Positions 46,401 to 58,368 are shown, counted from the stretch's first letter. The stretch is DNA of 64,000 nt from Ophiostoma sp. CBS 140.51 (GCA_029298735.1 JANSLP010000013.1:1-64000); one strand, 5' to 3'. Made by a program: numbers and translations. The notes: generated by a model from the letters alone, not told the origin.

Positions 46401-47207
46401 GCCCAGCTGCCAGAAGCAGCAGCCAATGCCGATACGCGGATCCGGGTCCACCAGCTCGGGCGCTTTGGTCAGCACCTCCTGGTAGCCAGACAGCGCCTCG
46501 GCGAACTTGCCCAGCGAGTAGAGAGCGCGCGAACGGCCCATCAGGGCCAGCATGTTCTTGCCTCCCGACACACGCAGAGCGTCGTCAAACGACTTCATGG
46601 CCGACCGCAGAAGATCTAGCTTCTCGCCGGCCACAGGGCCCGCACCGCCACCGCTGGTTGTCGTAGACACCTGCAGGGAGGCTTGAAGCAAGAGCAGAAC
46701 ACCACGAGCCAAAAAGATAGGTGGGTATGCAGGGTTGATGCGTGCAGCGTCGTTCAGACTCGCTGTTGCCGCCTTCAAAAAGTCGTCCTTCGTTCTAGGC
46801 TCCGACAGCGACACGCCCTCTGGGCGCACACGCGGTGCCAGGCGGCTCTTCCACAGGTACATCCAGCACAGGCATGCCACGATGCTCAGCTTCTCCTTAG
46901 GATTGCTGTTCTGCATGGCGTTGCCTCCGCGGATGAGCATCTCAATGGCGTTCTCAATCTTGCCCTGCTTGGCGTAGGCCAGGGACACGGTCATCCAATA
47001 TGTGCGCGCCGCATTCTCGTTCTCGAAAAGGTCACAAAGATCGGTAGGGTCGTCGACGAGGTTTTCGAGGCCGATCTCGACAGCTTCGTCCTCGTCTTGC
47101 GTCGGCACATCAATGGCAATGGGCACGTCCGTAAACCGCTTGCTGGCCGGGTGCGCGAAGCCACCGTTTGCACCGCCATGGTTGCCGTTGCGGAGAGTGG
47201 ACGACAT
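43426..47207 (-). CDS. ctr9: Ctr9, TPR subunit of the Paf1 transcription elongation complex
   Basis: Two exons, 47207-44601 and 44532-43426, 1237 aa, in the normal range for Ctr9. The N-terminus has the Ctr9 signature IPIAIDVPTQDEDEAVEIGLENL (here VPIAIDVP...). It is followed by many tetratricopeptide units from about residue 65 to 900, for example IENAIEMLIRGG, ARGVLLLLQASLQ, KFAEALSGYQEVL, NNMGCFYFQSDKQELASNMFELAL, YVNLGHIHAELRQFSKAIENYEAAL. After the intron (AQN|ALAVAP), the protein continues into a long charged coiled coil (RREEERQKALDLQKERQEKI...) and a tail of alternating acidic and basic Ser/Asp/Arg blocks ending in SDDEDDE. Ctr9 is the scaffold of Paf1C on RNA polymerase II in the nucleus and supports H2B ubiquitylation and H3 methylation. 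The intron is 68 bp with a CTAAC branch site. Identity is secure. Confidence 0.96.
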
Positions 47208-48328
47208 TGTGAAAATAGTGTTGTTTCGATGCGGAGAAGATCAAAGGTCGTCGGGAAGATGAGGGGAGGATGGGGTTGTCGTAGCGCGTCGGCGCAGAGC
47301 GGTCGGTCGTGATGTTCGTGATATGTCGACGAGGAAGACGCGACTGGAAGCTGCAGAGAGCTGCATGAAGCCGCAAGGGGCGGCAAAAAAGAGGAGCTCG
47401 ATGCCGGTCGCGCGGAAATCAATGTCGAGTCTCGTGGTATGTATTGTTAGCAGTGTCGCATGATCCTGCTTCGTGTCGTGTTGTGCGATCACAATAAAGG
47501 GAACAGGTTGTGGTGATACCTGGGGTCTAGCTGATGACTTGGAATAAAGAAAATAAATTCGGGGGTCAAAAGGGCTGGTTGGCTGTTGGATACGTTTTCA
47601 GGTTGGCCCCACATAAAATCGCATCCGTCGATTCGTATCACGTGATTATAATTGTCAACAACATCGGCCTCAAAGAGGACGCACAATCTGATGTGCTGCT
47701 TCATTCACTAGTTTTATTTTCATAGAGTAAGATTTTTTCTTATTTGACTTTTTAAATCATGGATTATCTTCTACATGCCCTTTGTGGACAACTTTTGGTA
47801 GACATGTAGTGAGATGCGGCGCTCCGTGAGGTCACATCCACAACGCATTTAACCTGCGACTTACACGCACCTACGGAAGTTGCACCATGTTTACGTCTTT
47901 GCTTGAGACGATTGTCGTTCGCAGCTTCCTCCTTTTGTTTTAAAGGTACCAATTGTGGTTATTGCAAGGGGGAAATTGTGGCCTGTACAGAATTTGCAAA
48001 AAAGGGAAGGCACCTCTGAACCTCTTTCCTTAAATTACACGTGCCTTCCCTCACCACCGTTCGGTACTTCCTCTTCTGGCCAAACCACAGTCGCTCCTTC
48101 CTGACAAACGCAAAATGGTCTCAACAGAATTACAGAGTTGGCAGCTGCCTTTTTTGCGTCTTTGGTATCTGCCCCCTTTTTCTCCTTTTCTTGACCACCC
48201 CAACATCGAGACCGAAAATGATCCTTACTTCGAGAATGATCGTTGCCTGTAGGGCCACATGAACGCCACAAGCGAACAATCAAGCAATATCCTCTCTCTT
48301 TTCAAACGAAAGAAAGATACGAGACAGC
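47208..48328. other. Divergent promoter region of ctr9 and the proline-rich membrane protein gene
   Basis: 1.1 kb without a supportable gene. AT-rich around 47700-47770. Nothing identifiable as a specific binding site. Confidence 0.5.
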
Positions 48329-50416
48329 ATGGCACCACACCAGCTGTGGGCCAACGGCCCCTTGGTCGAAAATACGGCTCCCATCCGTACCATCAAAAGA
48401 TACGAAGACCCCAACGATCAACCTTGCCATGGCTGGGGCTGTTATACCAGCGCCGGGCAGGCCGGCATCATCTTCATGTCGATCATAGTTCCGATTGTCC
48501 TCTTCATGGTCTTCTGGTTCGCTGTCATGAGACCGATCCTAGACAACAGGTCGTTGTCAGACTATAGCGACTTAGAGCCAGTGCAACCGCCGCCTCCTCC
48601 ACCACCAGAGCAACCAGTGGAACCACCTCCCCCAGCGAACCCACCACAAATACCCGCACGAGAGCAACCACCAAAGAAGGCTCCCGCTCCTTCTCCCGAG
48701 CAACCGGCTCAACCGCCGCCTCCACCACCACCGGAGCCAGAGCCATCCTCGCCGCCGCCAAAAGAGAAGACTCCTGAGCAGTCTCCATTGAAGGTTTCAA
48801 CGGCCGCGGCAGCGGGGAGTGCTCCTCATCCTGCTCCCGCCCCAGCAGTACAGTCGCCGACTGTTGTGTTGAACTTCAATGTCCCAATGAGCAATCCGTT
48901 TGCTTCTCCTTCGGCAGCCCCGGTGGCTCCGGAAGAGAAGCAGCCAGCTCAGAAGCAGGTAGATGAGCCAGCCCAAAAGCCATCCAAGCAACAGGCACAG
49001 CAACCGACCGAGCAAGTGGCCGAAGAACCAGTTGGGGAGCAGCCTGGAGAGCCAGCTGGCCATCAATTCGAACAGCCTCCTGTCCACCAGACCCCATTTC
49101 CCCAGCCAGTGCCAGGCGACACTCAGATGCCTTTTGCGCCGAGCCAGTCGTTTCCGCCTGGCCAGCCATTCCCGCCCGGCATACCGTATCAGCCGCCCCA
49201 GCAGCCGGGCTATTTCCCGGGACCACAGTTCATACCTTTTATTCCACCTCCACCTCCGCCGCTTGACGGGCGAGTGGCATCAGCTGGCTTCGCTGCAGGA
49301 CATCAGCCGTTCCCAGGTCCTCCTGGACTGAGCTTGACCAACCAGATGCCACAGATCACCACATTTGGACCACCAGTAGTCCCTCCAGGGTTTCAAGTGA
49401 ATCTCACACAGATGGCCAACCCGGAATTTCGAGGCCAGCCAGACTCCCCGACCACATTCGAAACAAGCTGTAGCACAGCACAACAGTCGATGCTGTCCCG
49501 GACGCGGCACCCTCCGCCGGGACGCGCGCGTACGATATCTGACCCTAGGACACACCGCAGCTCGTCCGATAATTCGAGACCGGCCTCTCTGTCCGAGATA
49601 ACTTTACCATCGGAGACCTCGATAGGAATCACCAATGTCACAAAGCAAGGCCAGAAGCATGGGTATAGGATAGGGGGCCACCATGAGACAACTAAGCCGA
49701 GAAAGACAGACGCATACGTTCGACACGAGAAACTGCGCCGCCCAAATGATACTTACCAGCGTCGCCCGGAAGGCAGATACAGGCCCGATGTCGAAGATGT
49801 CACTGTGAGACGAGTGCGTCCGGTGCGCCGGGATACCAGTCGGAGCCGGAGCCGCAGTCGCAGTCCAGACAGCCGTCGGTGAGTTCATACAAAACACGCC
49901 CCTTTCACTTGATGGTCGGTGTTCTAACGCATTGGGTAGCTCGCGTCACTCTCGGCCTGTTGAAAACAAGAAGCCTTCCCGGCTTAGATTCCTTGCCCCA
50001 CTGATCCCCATTGCTCTTGGAGCTCTGGGCGTTGTGGCAGAAGCTGAGGCGAAGAAGCACAGAGACCGCGCCCAGAGTGAGGCATATCCGCAGCGAGAGC
50101 ACAATCCAAACAAACGGCGCGGCGATTATCGTCAAAAGGAGAACAGACGGCCAGCCCGGTAAGGAGAAGCGTCGTCTACCCAGTCCAGTGCCGTCCAATG
50201 CAAATACTGATGAGTCATGGCAGATCACACGAGACAGACACTCGTCGTCGCGACAGAGGCCCTAAGGTGAGAGAAATCCAGCAAAGAAAGAGGCCCATGC
50301 TCGAGCATACCAGAAGAGGCCACAACAGCTCCGAGGAAGGGGATGATGGCAGCAGTGGCAGCACTGCGTTCTGGCGCTTTCGCGATTCAGGGAGTTTCCG
50401 GGGAGAACGTGTTTAA
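48329..50416 (+). CDS. Orphan single-pass membrane protein with proline-rich and RS-like tail
   Basis: Three exons by frame and splice consensus: 48329-49878, 49940-50158 and 50224-50416, giving 653 aa. I do not recognise it. About 45 N-terminal residues hold two Cys (QPCHGWGCYTS), followed by one strong membrane segment at about residues 46-67 (IIFMSIIVPIVLFMVFWFAV). The rest is disordered: Pro/Gln/Glu-rich to about residue 340 with PPPPPPPE blocks, then Arg/Ser-rich, ending exon 1 in RSRSRSRSPDSR. Exon 2 adds a second, weaker hydrophobic stretch (FLAPLIPIALGALGVVAEAEA) and a basic tail. Exon 3 is Arg/Ser/Gly-rich and ends SFRGERV. The PPII-like tracts could bind SH3 or WW domains, and the RS repeats could be phosphorylated; both are inference. 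If the second splice is not used the protein would end at the TAA straddling 50160. Confidence 0.65.
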
Positions 50417-51306
50417 AGATGAAGTGGGCGGTCCACACAACCTGCTGAGGAAAGAGGACAGATTGTGGGTGATGATGCACTTTACTTAGACCAACAATGA
50501 GATAGAACGTGAAAGGACTCGGGAACTTTGATGAGGAAAGGAAATCTATTTTGTTGAGGCAATTGATGGGCGAGGCGTAATTCCTGAGTAGCCTTAGAAC
50601 CGAATGTCAATAGAGCCATTGTCACTTCTCGAATCGCTCACTGAATTGCAAGCAAAAGTACGTGCAACAGGCAGCGGTCGCCTGCTGGAAGCAGCAATGG
50701 TGGCGTTTTGGCGGGTGCCTGCTGTTGGGCGGGCGTTCCTGCCCATGGAAACAAAAGTGGGCCCCAGTGCCAATGGTCGTCGTCATATCTGGGACAAGTC
50801 AAGAGAGGCTGGGGGGAAGGTGGGCTCCACTCCACTGGGCCCGGTTCCTGCTGCTTTCAAACGTCCATCTCAGTCAGGGCAACCGCTGTTACTTACCTCT
50901 TCTCTGGGCATCGCTTCTTGTCGCAACGCTTTCCACGTTTCTGTCTCGCTCGCGCATGTTTCTTTTCTGCATCTGAGAGCAGCCCGCACGACTTTATTGC
51001 GATATTCTGCGACCACATCTTGTTTACTTGCCCCCTCTTTCCTTCTCAAAGCTCGATCCCGAGCTATCCATCTCTGTGACGACCCCTCCTCACCTCTCTC
51101 TCTGTCTCTCTTTTCCCCGCCACCGCCGAGCTGTCACAACAATCGTCATTGGCAGTTTGAGATTCAGCGAACGTGGCATTTGAAAACGATCTCACACGAC
51201 ACTCCATCCCCAATCATCGGCCCTCACACTTGTTCCATAGCCCAATACCGCGCATCCGGCCCTCCCCACACAGGTCTCTTCTCTTTTGAAGACTCGGTTG
51301 CCCATC
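50417..51306. other. Promoter region of the sorting nexin gene
   Basis: 890 bp. It contains a CT-rich leader-like tract around 51080-51120, common just upstream of highly expressed fungal genes. A 240-codon frame at 50604-51326 runs through it and overlaps the snx41 start in another frame; it shows no domain and is not called. Confidence 0.5.
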
Positions 51307-53364
51307 ATGTGGAACGACGAGGATAACAACCCGTACGGCAGTAGCTTTGAGCGTAGGGACTCGTACGGCTCTTCGGAGACACCCTCATCACCCGATTCTC
51401 GTGAGTGTTCCCAGCTTCCTTGCTGTGCCTCCCTGTCCAATGCCTTGCTCTGCTCTGACATCATACTAACCACTGCCACGTTGCCAGGCCCCAACTTCGA
51501 CGCTTCGTCAATCACATCCGAGGAAGCCCAGGATGTTCCCGACTACGTCAAGCCTTCCAGTGACGCCGACACCGACGAGGACGAGGAGGAGGATGCTGCT
51601 GCTGTGTCGCACAGCGAGCTCCAGCCGCGGCGGAAGCCTGGCGGCTACGACAGCCGGATTGAGCAGCTTCTCTACGAGAACCCAGAAACACCAATCTACA
51701 TTACAGATGCGGGGAAGAGCGTAGAGAACAGTGGGCGGTACATCGTTTACACAATCCGGACAGGGGACCTCGAGGTTCGGCGGCGATACTCGGAGTTCGC
51801 GACCCTCCGCGATGCTTTGACACGCCTACACCCGACCCTCATCATCCCCCCAATACCCGAGAAGCACACGATGGCCGACTACGCTGCCAACCCTACCAAT
51901 GCGAAGCAGGATCAGCAGATCATTGACCTGCGGAAGCGGATGCTTGCTGTCTTCCTCAACCGATGCCGGCGCATGGAGCAGATCCGGACGGACGGCGTGT
52001 GGTGGCGGTTCCTTGACCCCAACGCGAGCTGGGTATGTTTTCTCACGCTAAACTAATTGCATTGCATCGTGGCTTACGACTAACTTTGCTTTCTCTAGAA
52101 CGAAGTGCTGCACTCTCACCCTATTGCTTCGATTCCTAAGTCTATTCTCAAGGCGCCCCCTCTGAACACGGCCAACCCGACTCCGGCACACAGCTACCTG
52201 CCCGTCCCGGCTACTTCGTCGAAGCTCAAGCTGTCCTCCGGGACACCAAACATCCCCGTGATTGACGGCTCCGTCGCACGCTTCCCTCCCGAGTCAAGCC
52301 AGCTCAGCGAACAGGAGCTCGACCCGTACTTTACGTCTTTCGAGGCGTCAATCAAGGAGCTGGAGCAACTGCTTATGGGGCCGATGGAGAAGGTCAACCG
52401 GCGCACGCTCAGCCACCTGTCATCGCTTGCCTCCGACCAGAGCGAGCTCGGCGCACGCTACAACGCCTTTGCGCTCTCAGAGACGGCGCCGACATTGGGA
52501 GCCGCCATAGAACGGATCGGCCAGGCTGTTGACTCCTCGTATATCGCAACTGAGGAGCTCTCCAGCTCTCTTGGTGCCAGCTTTGCCGAGCCGATGCGCG
52601 AGAACGCCCAGTTTGCCGGTGTTGTGCGTAGCGTGCTCCGTTACCGGATCCTGAAGCGTGTGCAGCAGGAAATGACCAACGACGACCTGAACAAGAAGCG
52701 GGCGCTCCTGGACCAGCTGGAGCGCAGTGAGGCTGAAGCTCGCCGCATCGACCAGTACTTGAGCGGCAGCCAGCAGATCCAGCCGCCACGCCGGTCAACC
52801 AGCTCAAGAGACCCGCCCGGCCAGCACCGTAGGGATGGCAGCCAAGAGGACACAGCCTCGATCGATTCGGACTTCCCACCAACGCACGGCGATTATTCAT
52901 CGGTGCCGTCTGCTAAGAACGGACCGCCCGAGCGCAGCGTATCCAACCCCGGCCACAAGAAGGCGGCCAGCGGCAACTCGATTACGAACAAGATCTTTGG
53001 GCCGATTCGACACGCTGTGCAGGGAGTGGTGGATGTCGATCCGGAACGGACACGTCGCGACACCATCACCAAGACACGGGAGTCGATTGTGCAGCTGGAG
53101 CAGGCCCAAGTGGCGTCAGCTCAAGATGTCAAGGACGCGAGTGCCAACGTGCTGCGCGATCTGAAGCGGTTCCAGAAGGAGAAGGAGGACGACCTGAAGC
53201 GGTATATGGTGAGTTCACATTGAGTACCCATTTTTTTTATATTCATGCAACATACTAACATTCTCTAGATCGCTTATGCAAAGAGCCAGATCGAGTGGGC
53301 CAAGAAGAACAGAGAAACATGGGAGGAGGCGCGCCAGGAAGTCGACAAGATCGAGGAGGCCTAG
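51307..53364 (+). CDS. snx41: Sorting nexin 41 (PX-BAR, Snx41/Atg20 group)
   Basis: Four exons, 51307-51400, 51488-52032, 52099-53208 and 53269-53364, giving 614 aa; all phases close. The ATG at 51307 gives MWNDEDNNPYGSSF, the hallmark start of fungal Snx41. After an acidic linker, a PX domain spans about residues 95-215, with the PI3P-binding RRRYSEFATLRD and the loop LIIPPIPEKHTMADY. The BAR-like helical region follows from about residue 270 (ELDPYFTSFEASIKELEQLL, RILKRVQQEMTNDDLNKKRALL) to the C-terminus (AKSQIEWAKKNRETWEEARQEV). Snx41/Atg20 proteins pair with Snx4/Atg24 on endosomes for retrieval to the Golgi and for selective autophagy; in filamentous fungi one gene is thought to cover both yeast paralogues. 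The first intron (87 nt) is frame-neutral and stop-free. A Ser/Arg/Pro-rich disordered insert lies at about residues 445-540. Confidence 0.95.
51401..51487 (+). other. Frame-neutral intron in snx41
   Basis: GTGAGT donor, TACTAAC branch site, CCAG acceptor, 87 nt, with no stop in the frame that enters it. The consensus sites are strong, so it is probably removed; retention would insert 29 residues in the acidic linker. Confidence 0.75.
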
Positions 53365-54366
53365 GAGGGCTCAACTTTCAACTTTCGCCCGGCGCATATT
53401 GATTCATACTGATTAACGCCTTGTATTTCTTATCCATGTTTTGCACTGTTTTCTACCCATCACCCATTCCCATTCCACGTTGCCTTACTTTTTTTTTTTT
53501 CTCTTCCTTTATTCGATGAATTATTTTGCAAAGTATCGCTTAATAGGATGTCTTTGGGACAGGCGGAAATGGTCTGACGGCTTGTCTTTGTAGCCTTTTA
53601 ATATGAATAGACCACGGTATTGTTACCACAGTTTGTGCTCAGAAGATAGAACCCAGTAGTGACTTTGACACGAGGCAGAATATGGACTGTCTTCATGCCT
53701 CTATCGTGATCTTCAGTGATGCTATCATGTCGTGGTATAGGAGAGGCTAACAGTGGAGAGCAGTCACGATACAGTGCCAACTTATGTCTTTGTGCCGAAT
53801 AAGGCGTGGTCTGCCTGATATGCACTGTCTATGTACTGTGTTTTAGGCGCTACGTACTCCACAGCGGCTATCGTCCTCCACTGTGGAGAGTTCCTGCCTT
53901 AACCGTCGTCACTGGCTCCGCCAGAGCTCCCTTGCAGCTGCTCTCTTTACTTACGTATGAGACATCGCCCCTTCTGTGCCGCGCCCCCCTCCTCCTTCCC
54001 AGCCCATTTAACGATGGTCTCGTGGCTGAACAAGCGACCACTATTTTGTTCCAGTTCCAGTTGACGCATGACCGCCAACAAATGAATTCTCATCGGTTGA
54101 CAGCCTTACCTTGTATCATCCACGACATCTAACGACTGCATCTTTAGTCGTCTGCCCGATTGTTTTCGTTTCCCGACATTCGTTAGCTTTCACATCCGCT
54201 CCAACTTCCTTCTATCTCGATTTCGACGACGATCGATCGTTAAACGACCTACGATCAATCTCCTGCCTGACGACCCCCTTTCGTCCCTCCTTGGCCCCCT
54301 CTTTCGTCCTCGCTCTTTCGCGCGCGCGTCTATCTTCCCCTCTCCTTGTCCGACCTTCCTCGTCCT
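53365..54366. other. Intergenic: snx41 3' flank and sugar transporter promoter
   Basis: 1.0 kb. A T-rich run lies near 53489-53500. The last 250 bases are strongly C/T-rich and look like the 5' leader of the transporter. No gene. Confidence 0.5.
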
Positions 54367-54451
54367 ATGCCGTCGCCGTTAGCCGGCTCCCCAGATCCGA
54401 TGTCAGCTGCAGGCAGCACCGACAACAGTCTGCAACAACAGCACGATGCAG

Positions 54452-54483
<32 letters not shown>

Positions 54484-56535
54484 ACAGGAATAGGTGCCGA
54501 CGATGCCGGCAACGAGCACTCGCCTCTTCTGTCCCCCGATGCAGTAGAAGCAGAGGGCGGCGCTGGCGCCGGTACTGGCGGTGATGTCGACATTGAAGAC
54601 AGCCGCGGACCTCAAAGCGGCGCCCATAGCCACAACGAAGATGAGTGGCAGAGAACAAAGTCGGTCTGGTACATGACACTTCTCACAATCAGTCTGGCCG
54701 GTCTGCAGATCGCATGGTCCGTCGAACTGTCCAACGGCTCGCCGTACCTGCTGTCCTTGGGCCTCAGCAAGTCGCTAATGGCGCTCGTGTGGATCGCGGG
54801 CCCATTGTCGGGCACTTTGGTCCAGCCGTACGTTGGCATGCTGAGCGACAACTGCCGTGTGTCCTGGGGCAAGCGCAAGCCGTTTATGCTTGGCGGTGCG
54901 GCGGCCACGATGGTCTCGCTGCTGTGCCTCGCGTGGGTCAAGGAGATGGTGGCCATGCCACTGCACGCCATCTTTGGGGTCGATCCGGCATCCGAGGGCG
55001 TCCGTGTGGCCATTATCGTGGCCGCCGTGCTGTGGGTGTACATCCTCGACTTTGCCATCAACACGGTGCAGGCGGCCATCCGCGCCTTTATCGTTGACTG
55101 CGCGCCCGCCCACCAGCAGGAGTCGGCCAACGCCATGGCCAGCCGTATGACGGGCATCGGCAACATTATCGGCTACGTGGCCGGCTACATGAACTTGCCG
55201 GGCTTTTTGTGGTGGCTTGGTGACACTCAGTTCAAGGACTTGTGCGCTATTGCCTGCGTTTCTCTGGGAGCTACCATTATTCTGACATGCGTTGTCGTCC
55301 GCGAACGTGACCCTCGGCTCGAAGGCCCACCGCCAACCAACAAGCCCGGTGTCGTGTCCTTTTTCAAGCTCATCTTTGCGTCGATCCGCCGCCTGCCACC
55401 CCAGATCTACAAGGTCTGCACGGTACAGTTCTACGCGTGGGTGGGCTTCTTCCCCATGCTGTTCTACACGTCGTCGTACATCGGCGAGATCTACGTCGAG
55501 CCATTCCTCGAAGCGAACCCACACATGACGCCCGATGAGCTGGACAAGCTGTATGAGCAGGCGACGCGTGTCGGCACATTCGCGCTGCTCATCTACTCAA
55601 TTACGAGCTTGTGCACGAACGTGTTCTTGCCCTTCTTCATTGCACCGACCTACGACAGCCGCCATACCGATCAGAAGAAGCAGAAGCAGAAGCAGCACCA
55701 GCAGCAGCTGCAGCTGCAGCAGAGCCGTCAGCAACAACTGTTTGTAGTGGATAGCAGTGCTGCCGCTGCAGCCGTTGGTGATGACCCACGCAATGAGAAG
55801 AAAACCAAGTCGTGGCTCGACTACCTCGTAATTCCCGGCTTCACTCTGCGTCGTGCCTGGATGCTCTCTCTCCTGCTCTTTTCTGGTAGCATGTTCTGTA
55901 CTGTTCTGGTGCGCTCCGTTGCTGCTGCCACGCTTCTCATTGGCCTCGTTGGCATCACCTGGGCCCTCACGCTTTGGGCACCGTGGGCCATCATCAGTGC
56001 CGAGATCAGCAACCGTGATGCCCAGATCCGTGCGCGCAAGCAGGCTGCCCGTCTCGCTCGCGGTGAGAACGGCGACGCTGCATCCGACGAAGAGGAGGAG
56101 GAAGAGGAGGAGGTCGATCAGGCCGGTGTCATTCTGGGTATTCACAATATGGCCATTGCTGCGCCCCAGATCATTGCCACTGTCGGTTCCAGTATCATCT
56201 TCAAGTTCTTGCAAAAGCCCCGCGGCACACCTGGCGACCACAGTATCGCCGTCGTCATGGCCCTTGGTGGTGTCACTGTGTTGCTGGCCGCTTACTACGT
56301 GCACAAGATTCAGGACGAGCCGGACGTCGATGCTGGAGTTGCCGGTGATCTCGGTGCCGACGGGCCCTACTACACCGCCGTCAACGATCAGACCATCGCT
56401 GGTAGTGACGATGGCAACGACGAGGATGGTGGTGGCCTCCAGCGACGCATGAGCAGTGAGCAGCTGTCGCGGGCCAGCCAGGACCGGGCCACTGTCGCCC
56501 GCAACTCGAGCTTCGGCGGTGGTCTTGAGTACTAA
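54367..56535 (+). CDS. Sucrose-type sugar transporter (GPH/MFS, 12 TM)
   Basis: A single 722-aa exon from the ATG at 54367 (MPSPLAGSPDPMSAAG); an ATG 33 bases downstream is possible. The N-terminal ~100 residues are cytosolic and include a run of about ten Asn encoded by AAC repeats (54458-54482). Membrane segments start at LTISLAGLQIAWSVELSNGSPYLLSLGLS. The loop between TM2 and TM3 has GMLSDNCRVSWGKRKPF, equivalent to the GxxSD...GRRRPF motif of plant and fungal sucrose carriers (SUT/SUC, S. pombe Sut1). About twelve segments are visible, with a large central loop rich in Lys and Gln (KQKQKQHQQQLQLQQ) and an acidic loop (SDEEEEEEEEVDQ) before TM11. Proton-coupled disaccharide uptake at the plasma or vacuolar membrane is the family expectation; sucrose, maltose and glucosides are not distinguished by sequence here. 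Confidence 0.88.
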
Positions 56536-57336
56536 GTGGTGCGACGCACCATTTACGATAATACACTTTTGGATATTTTTATGGGAGTTTTGGTTTATCA
56601 ATTTCTTGGTCATTTGGAATGCTTTCGTCGTCTTTTACATCTACATCGCCTCGTGGCGAAGTTTATTTTTTTATGGTTTATTTTGTTGTATTATTATTTA
56701 TCATGTTTTACCAGCATCTCGTTTTAAAGAATGGTAATCTTATCATTTTATATACTTTTCCTTAAATTTCTCTTTTCTTTTTTCACCTCGATTTTCAAAA
56801 TTACCCCCCAGGAACATATCCCCTTCCACGGCCCCGTGTCTCCCCAGGCTAAAGTCGACTTTCTCCGCCGCGAACCGCATTTCGACAACTTATATTATAC
56901 GTTTATATCCAATATCGACACGTTCCACCCACAAACGGATAGCAAACATCCGCAAAGGACGAAAAGAGAAGGAAAGAGAGACAAATGGAGAAATACGACA
57001 GTGGCACATGCAGTCCTCCACGTCGACCCAGCTCGTCTAGATGTCGTGACCCATAGTCTAGGCCCTGGGCCCTCTTGGATGTGCATTCGGTCGCTCTACT
57101 CCAGATTGACACGGAAGAACATACCGAGAAGCAGCGGCAGAATAAGTCTGGTCACGACCTCAGAGCGTTGCTGTCGGTGGCTACAAGCAGCAAGACCAAC
57201 ATTGTCTCCTCCTTATGATACTTCTTCGTTGTTTCCCCGGTTTGTTGTGTCGATCGTTGATCATTAAGGCCGACTTCACTTCGGCATCGACTGTACTCCT
57301 CTTTCTCCCTTATTTTCCTATCACCAGTTCCCCAAA
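56536..57336. other. Intergenic: transporter 3' flank and GH131-like gene promoter
   Basis: 0.8 kb. The first 250 bases are T-rich and AT-rich, as in a 3' UTR. The last ~100 bases are C/T-rich before the ATG at 57337. No gene is supported. Confidence 0.5.
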
Positions 57337-58119
57337 ATGAAGCTCTTTGGCAGTTTGCTGCTGCTTGCCGGCAATGCCGCTCAGGCCGCCGTGCTTTGGG
57401 ATGGCCGCTTCAACGACCTGTCCTCGGCAGCCGACCTCAACACCTGGTCGTGGTCCAACCAGGTCGGTCCTTACCAATACTACATCCACGGCTCCGCGGC
57501 TGTCGGCAAGTACATTGCGCTGTCGCCAGACTACAAGAACCCCAACGATACCGTCAGCAAGCAAGGCGCGCGCTTCACGCTCGACTCGACGTCGTTTTGG
57601 AACGGCCAGACGATGCGCCGCACCGAGCTGATCCCCCAGACAAAGGCCGCCATTGCCAGTGGCAAGGTGTACTACCACTTTTCCATTATGCGCAAGGACA
57701 CGAATGCGCCGAGTGTCAACCGCGAGCACCAGATTTGCTTCTTTGAGAGCCACTTCACGGAGCTCAAGTATGGGTGGATCAGCGGCGAGCAGGGCACGAG
57801 CAACCCGAACCTGCAGTGGATGGTGAGCCAAAAAAGCCAGTGGAAGACAGAGTGGAAGCCGGATGTGTGGCACAATGTGGCCTACGAGATTGATTTTTCG
57901 GGCAAAGTGGGCTTCTGGCACTCGGAGGGCGGCGATCCGCTCAAGCAGGTGGTGGCGCCTGTCTCGGTGTCGGCCTCATCCAACGGCGCCGACTGGCACC
58001 TGGGTGTTTTGGAGCTGCCGCGGTCGGGCTACAACGACGCCAACGAGGACTTTTACTTTTCGGGCGTCTACATTGAGTCGGGCACCATCACCACCACCAT
58101 TGGCGGTCCGGCGGCGTGA
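57337..58119 (+). CDS. Secreted GH131-like glucanase
   Basis: A single 260-aa exon. The signal peptide (MKLFGSLLLLAGNAAQA) would be cut before AVLWDGRFNDLSS. The mature chain of about 243 residues carries the segments WSWSNQVGPYQYYIHG, MRRTELIPQT, YYHFSIMRKDTNAPS, REHQICFFESHFTELKYGW, VWHNVAYEIDFSGKVGFWHS and DFYFSGVYIESG, which I associate with glycoside hydrolase family 131, a fungal beta-jelly-roll family. Characterised members act on beta-1,3/1,6- and beta-1,4-glucans outside the cell. No carbohydrate-binding module is attached. The alternative would be a polysaccharide-lyase-like jelly roll; the sequence is compact and complete either way. It follows the sugar transporter on the same strand, 0.8 kb away, which may reflect a shared role in glucan use, but there is no proof of co-regulation. 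Confidence 0.75.
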   Translation: MKLFGSLLLLAGNAAQAAVLWDGRFNDLSSAADLNTWSWSNQVGPYQYYIHGSAAVGKYIALSPDYKNPNDTVSKQGARFTLDSTSFWNGQTMRRTELIPQTKAAIASGKVYYHFSIMRKDTNAPSVNREHQICFFESHFTELKYGWISGEQGTSNPNLQWMVSQKSQWKTEWKPDVWHNVAYEIDFSGKVGFWHSEGGDPLKQVVAPVSVSASSNGADWHLGVLELPRSGYNDANEDFYFSGVYIESGTITTTIGGPAA

Positions 58120-58368
58120 GGAGGTACTCCGTACAGGCAGAACAGTCCCTGGATCGCTGCCCTATCTCAGTTGCATATTGTGACAATACACGAGTGAATA
58201 ACACTTATTCAAATATTTATTTTCTTGATTAGACTCAACGACAACTTTTCTTATTTTGTAAACAACCGCACTTAGTTTTCCTTTGCATCCTCATGCATCT
58301 TGATTGTCACTTCTCCTTCTGGTTGTGTCTTCTTCGACGGATACCACTCAGTTATTGATCTTCTCATC

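Noticed and set aside
50604..51326. 240-codon frame through the snx41 promoter
   Set aside because: It overlaps the well-supported snx41 start in a different frame and reads through a CT-rich leader; no domain.
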